Part shown: positions 8,307-9,448 of the stretch, piece after piece
Numbering within the stretch: position 1 is the first letter of the stretch
How the letters are laid out: every line of letters begins with the position of its first letter
Source: an uncultured Coriobacteriaceae bacterium
GTDB lineage: Bacteria; Actinomycetota; Coriobacteriia; Coriobacteriales; QAMH01
Assembly (NCBI GenBank): GCA_902783925.1
Contig: CACZSV010000101.1
Span: 1 to 9,448, forward strand
Length of the DNA: 9,448 nucleotides
Reading direction: 5' to 3'
The notes under the pieces: model-generated
Seen by the model: only the letters and a program-made list of their open reading frames with translations
What the model was told of the DNA's origin: nothing
Databases searched by the model: none
Program-made: the position numbers and the translations under genes

Positions 8307-9114
8307 ATTCGCTCTCCAAATAGTCTTTTACCTCTTCGAGGTCGAGTCCCGATTCTTGCACCGGGCGGCTCACGACGACAAGTTCGCATCTGCATCGCTT
8401 GGCCGCCTCGAGCTTTTCCTCGAAACCGCCCGCTGTGCCGGATGCCTTCGTGACGAGTACCTTGATATCGTATTCGTGAATGAGCGCGCAATTGAGCTCC
8501 GCGGAAAACGGGCCCTTCATCGCGATGATATGCCCCGTGGATATTCCCAGGTCAGTCGCATTGCTGATAGATGACTCGAGTGGGAGAACGCGCGCGTAGA
8601 TGCGCTGCTCGAAATCCGGGATCGCATTGACGAATGTCGCGAGATCTTTGCTGCCGGTGGTGAGCAAGATATTTCCCGAACGCTTTTCGAGGAGTTCAGC
8701 TGCCTCTTCCATGCTATGCACGAGCGTGCAATCCTGCGCTTCATTCTCCTTGCGCAAAAGGCGCACATGGGAAATGCCATGAGCGCGAGCAAGCTCTTCG
8801 ATGCTATGGGTGACGTGGGTCGCATACGGATGCGTTGCATCGACGATGCAGTCGTATGCATGGGTGGCGATGAGGCGATTCTTTTGCTCGTCATCGAGCG
8901 CGCCTACGAGCACCTCCACGTTTGCAAGCCCTTCGACCAGTTCGCCACCGTATTTTGTTACACAGCAGACAGTGACCTTGCAGGTGTTGCGCGCAGACAG
9001 CCATTCACATAGGAGTCGCGCTTCGACCGTCCCGCCAAAGACGAGAAACTCGCCAGATTGAGATATTCGTCGCGTTGAATAACCCTGAGTTGCCGAAGCC
9101 ATCAAGTCCGCCAT
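8296..9114 (-). CDS. cbiJ: (cobalt-)precorrin-6A reductase (CbiJ/CobK)
   Basis: Reduces the macrocycle of (cobalt-)precorrin-6A to 6B using a nicotinamide cofactor. Family motifs appear in order: FLVFGGTVEAR (23-33, nucleotide-binding start), DATHPYA (92-98), LLRKEN, TTGSKDL (152-158), YARVLP, MKGPFSAELN (199-208) and TKASGTAGGFEEK (222-234). The protein is 272 residues from ATG 9114, with about 22 residues before the first strand, where family members usually begin within a few residues of it. An in-frame TAA lies directly before ATG 9114, so no earlier start exists; ATG 9102 is the only later ATG before the domain. Neither has a convincing ribosome site (GGCGGA sits 4 bases before 9102). 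It is the first visible gene of the operon. Product call is firm; the start is not. Confidence 0.93.
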   Translation of the reverse strand: MADLMASATQGYSTRRISQSGEFLVFGGTVEARLLCEWLSARNTCKVTVCCVTKYGGELVEGLANVEVLVGALDDEQKNRLIATHAYDCIVDATHPYATHVTHSIEELARAHGISHVRLLRKENEAQDCTLVHSMEEAAELLEKRSGNILLTTGSKDLATFVNAIPDFEQRIYARVLPLESSISNATDLGISTGHIIAMKGPFSAELNCALIHEYDIKVLVTKASGTAGGFEEKLEAAKRCRCELVVVSRPVQESGLDLEEVKDYLESEYGA

Positions 9115-9129
9115 TTATACCGATAGAGC

Positions 9130-9140
9130 AGGCATTGCCT
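9130..9140. promoter_or_regulatory. 11-bp dyad just upstream of cbiJ
   Basis: AGGCA-T-TGCCT is a perfect dyad with a single central base, ending 16 bases upstream of the cbiJ ATG at 9114. The 8-bp palindrome TGCATGCA follows at 9144-9151. The position would suit an operator or a downstream repressor site, but short dyads arise by chance and nothing links this one to a known regulator. Confidence 0.2.
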
Positions 9141-9264
9141 AGATGCATGCACCGATTTTTTGCAGGTTCAAGTATACGCGAATATTCAGCATAGAGAGGT
9201 GTGAGGCAACAGGCGCACTTCGACACAGGTTGTGGGAGCATGGAGGGGCTGAGCGGGGTGCGGG

Positions 9265-9279
9265 GCTGTGTCCCACAGC
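9265..9279. repeat. 6-bp stem, 3-base loop hairpin in the operon leader
   Basis: GCTGTG-TCC-CACAGC is a perfect 6-bp stem. Its TCCCACA segment (9271-9277) is also exactly complementary to TGTGGGA at 9231-9237, so two mutually exclusive pairings are possible in a transcript. There is no T-run after it, so it is not a standalone terminator. Confidence 0.4.
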
Positions 9280-9288
9280 ACGTCCGTA

Positions 9289-9315
9289 CACCTTTTGGGA
9301 TTCCGGCCAAAGGTG
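9289..9315. repeat. phased inverted repeat, copy 1
   Basis: Copy 1 of the array is CACCTT (9289-9294), 15 bases, then AAGGTG (9310-9315). It is the best-paired copy: the arms extend inwards as CACCTTTTGG and CCAAAGGTG around an 8-base centre, with one bulged T. It is the copy nearest the cobalamin operon, 175 bp from cbiJ. Confidence 0.75.
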
Positions 9316-9340
9316 CATGGATTCCAGCGCCCGGGACGTG

Positions 9341-9367
9341 CACCTTCTGCTGTCTCGGCCGAAGGTG
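9341..9367. repeat. phased inverted repeat, copy 2
   Basis: Copy 2 is CACCTT (9341-9346), 15 bases, then AAGGTG (9362-9367), the same 27-bp span as copy 1 and 52 bp from it. The arms extend one base each way to GCACCTTC and GAAGGTGC (9340-9368). The centre shares CGGCC with copy 1 but is otherwise diverged. Confidence 0.75.
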
Positions 9368-9393
9368 CGCCGGGCCTCTCTATCGGAGCCGTT

Positions 9394-9420
9394 CACCTTC
9401 TTCCCCTGGGAGCAAAGGTG
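9394..9420. repeat. phased inverted repeat, copy 3
   Basis: Copy 3 is CACCTT (9394-9399), 15 bases, then AAGGTG (9415-9420), again 27 bp and 53 bp from copy 2. The hexamer arms are conserved but the centre differs from the other copies, although it is itself roughly symmetric (TCCC and GGGA). Confidence 0.75.
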
Positions 9421-9445
9421 TGCGGACCGTCCGGCTGCGGCCGTG

Positions 9446-9448
9446 CAC
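9446..9448. repeat. possible start of a fourth inverted repeat, cut by the window edge
   Basis: The window ends in GTGCAC. Its final CAC starts at 9446, 52 bp after the start of copy 3, exactly the array period, and the preceding GTG matches the left flank of copy 2. Three bases alone prove nothing; this is a prediction from phase. Confidence 0.3.

Larger units (their letters stand above)
9115..9448. other. non-coding upstream region of the cobalamin operon
   Basis: These 334 bases contain no convincing gene on either strand; the minus-strand frames crossing them have no recognisable motif and overlap cbiJ or the inverted repeats. The region holds, from the operon outwards, an 11-bp dyad (9130-9140), a weak minus-strand TATACT (9176-9171) that could be a -10 box but lacks a -35 partner, a G-rich tract on the plus strand (9234-9265), a 6-bp hairpin (9265-9279) and the array of 27-bp inverted repeats (9289 to the window edge). 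No cobalamin riboswitch could be recognised. The promoter may lie within it or beyond the edge. Confidence 0.7.

Noticed and set aside
9156..9161. Plus-strand T-run (TTTTTT) as an intrinsic terminator.
   Set aside because: No GC-rich stem precedes it; only the short palindromes ATGCAT and TGCATGCA lie nearby and no plus-strand gene ends just upstream.
9005..9396. Two minus-strand open frames of 112 and 85 residues over the leader.
   Set aside because: They overlap cbiJ or the repeat array, carry no recognisable motif and have low-complexity Pro/Arg/Ser-rich sequence typical of chance frames.
9370..9406. Minus-strand resemblance to the cobalamin riboswitch core (GGGGAA, then GGTGAA, then a CC-rich segment ending GGCCCGG).
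   Set aside because: The order of short motifs is suggestive, but the spacing and the segment after GGTG do not match the core, the ACTG segment is missing and no B12 box follows. The GGTG belongs to an AAGGTG-bearing repeat copy, and the other two copies show the same chance likeness.
9289..9448. CRISPR array reading of the repeats.
   Set aside because: The 27-bp units differ in their centres and only the outer hexamers are invariant; the 25-26-bp gaps are short for spacers and no cas gene is visible.

Overview
The window is ordinary bacterial chromosome, GC-rich and densely coded. The protein sequences and the pairing of a cobalamin (vitamin B12) cluster with a GGDEF/EAL signalling protein suggest an anaerobic actinobacterium of the Coriobacteriia (Eggerthellaceae/Slackia-like). 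That placement is an inference from protein character; no marker gene is present.

Layout. Positions 1-2088 (+) hold the 3' part of a cyclic-di-GMP signalling gene: a degenerate GGDEF domain, an EAL phosphodiesterase domain with its motifs intact, and a PAS-like C-terminus. Its start lies left of the window. A gap of about 90 bp (2089-2175) separates it from a convergent six-gene cobalamin cluster on the minus strand, running from 9114 down to 2176. In transcription order the genes are cbiJ (cobK), a fused cbiE-cbiT, cbiA, cbiB, cobD-type threonine-phosphate decarboxylase, and cbiP. All junctions are overlaps or an 11-bp gap; three are 4-bp ATGA or GTGA overlaps, so this is one translationally coupled operon.

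How the genes work together. CbiJ reduces (cobalt-)precorrin-6A. CbiET then methylates C5 and C15 and decarboxylates the acetate side chain. CbiA amidates the a and c side chains and CbiP the b, d, e and g side chains. CobD makes aminopropanol phosphate and CbiB attaches it, giving adenosylcobinamide phosphate. The early corrin-ring enzymes, the CbiC mutase and the nucleotide-loop genes are not in this window.

Positions 9115-9448, upstream of cbiJ, hold no recognisable gene and are the most interesting part. They contain three 27-bp inverted repeats, CACCTT-N15-AAGGTG, at 52-53-bp intervals. Half-sites therefore lie 21, 31, 21, 32 and 21 bp apart, alternating two and three helical turns, so all face one side of the DNA. 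The last three bases of the window (CAC at 9446) fall exactly where a fourth copy would begin. This looks like a phased multi-site operator for an unidentified regulator. No cobalamin riboswitch could be recognised in the visible leader.
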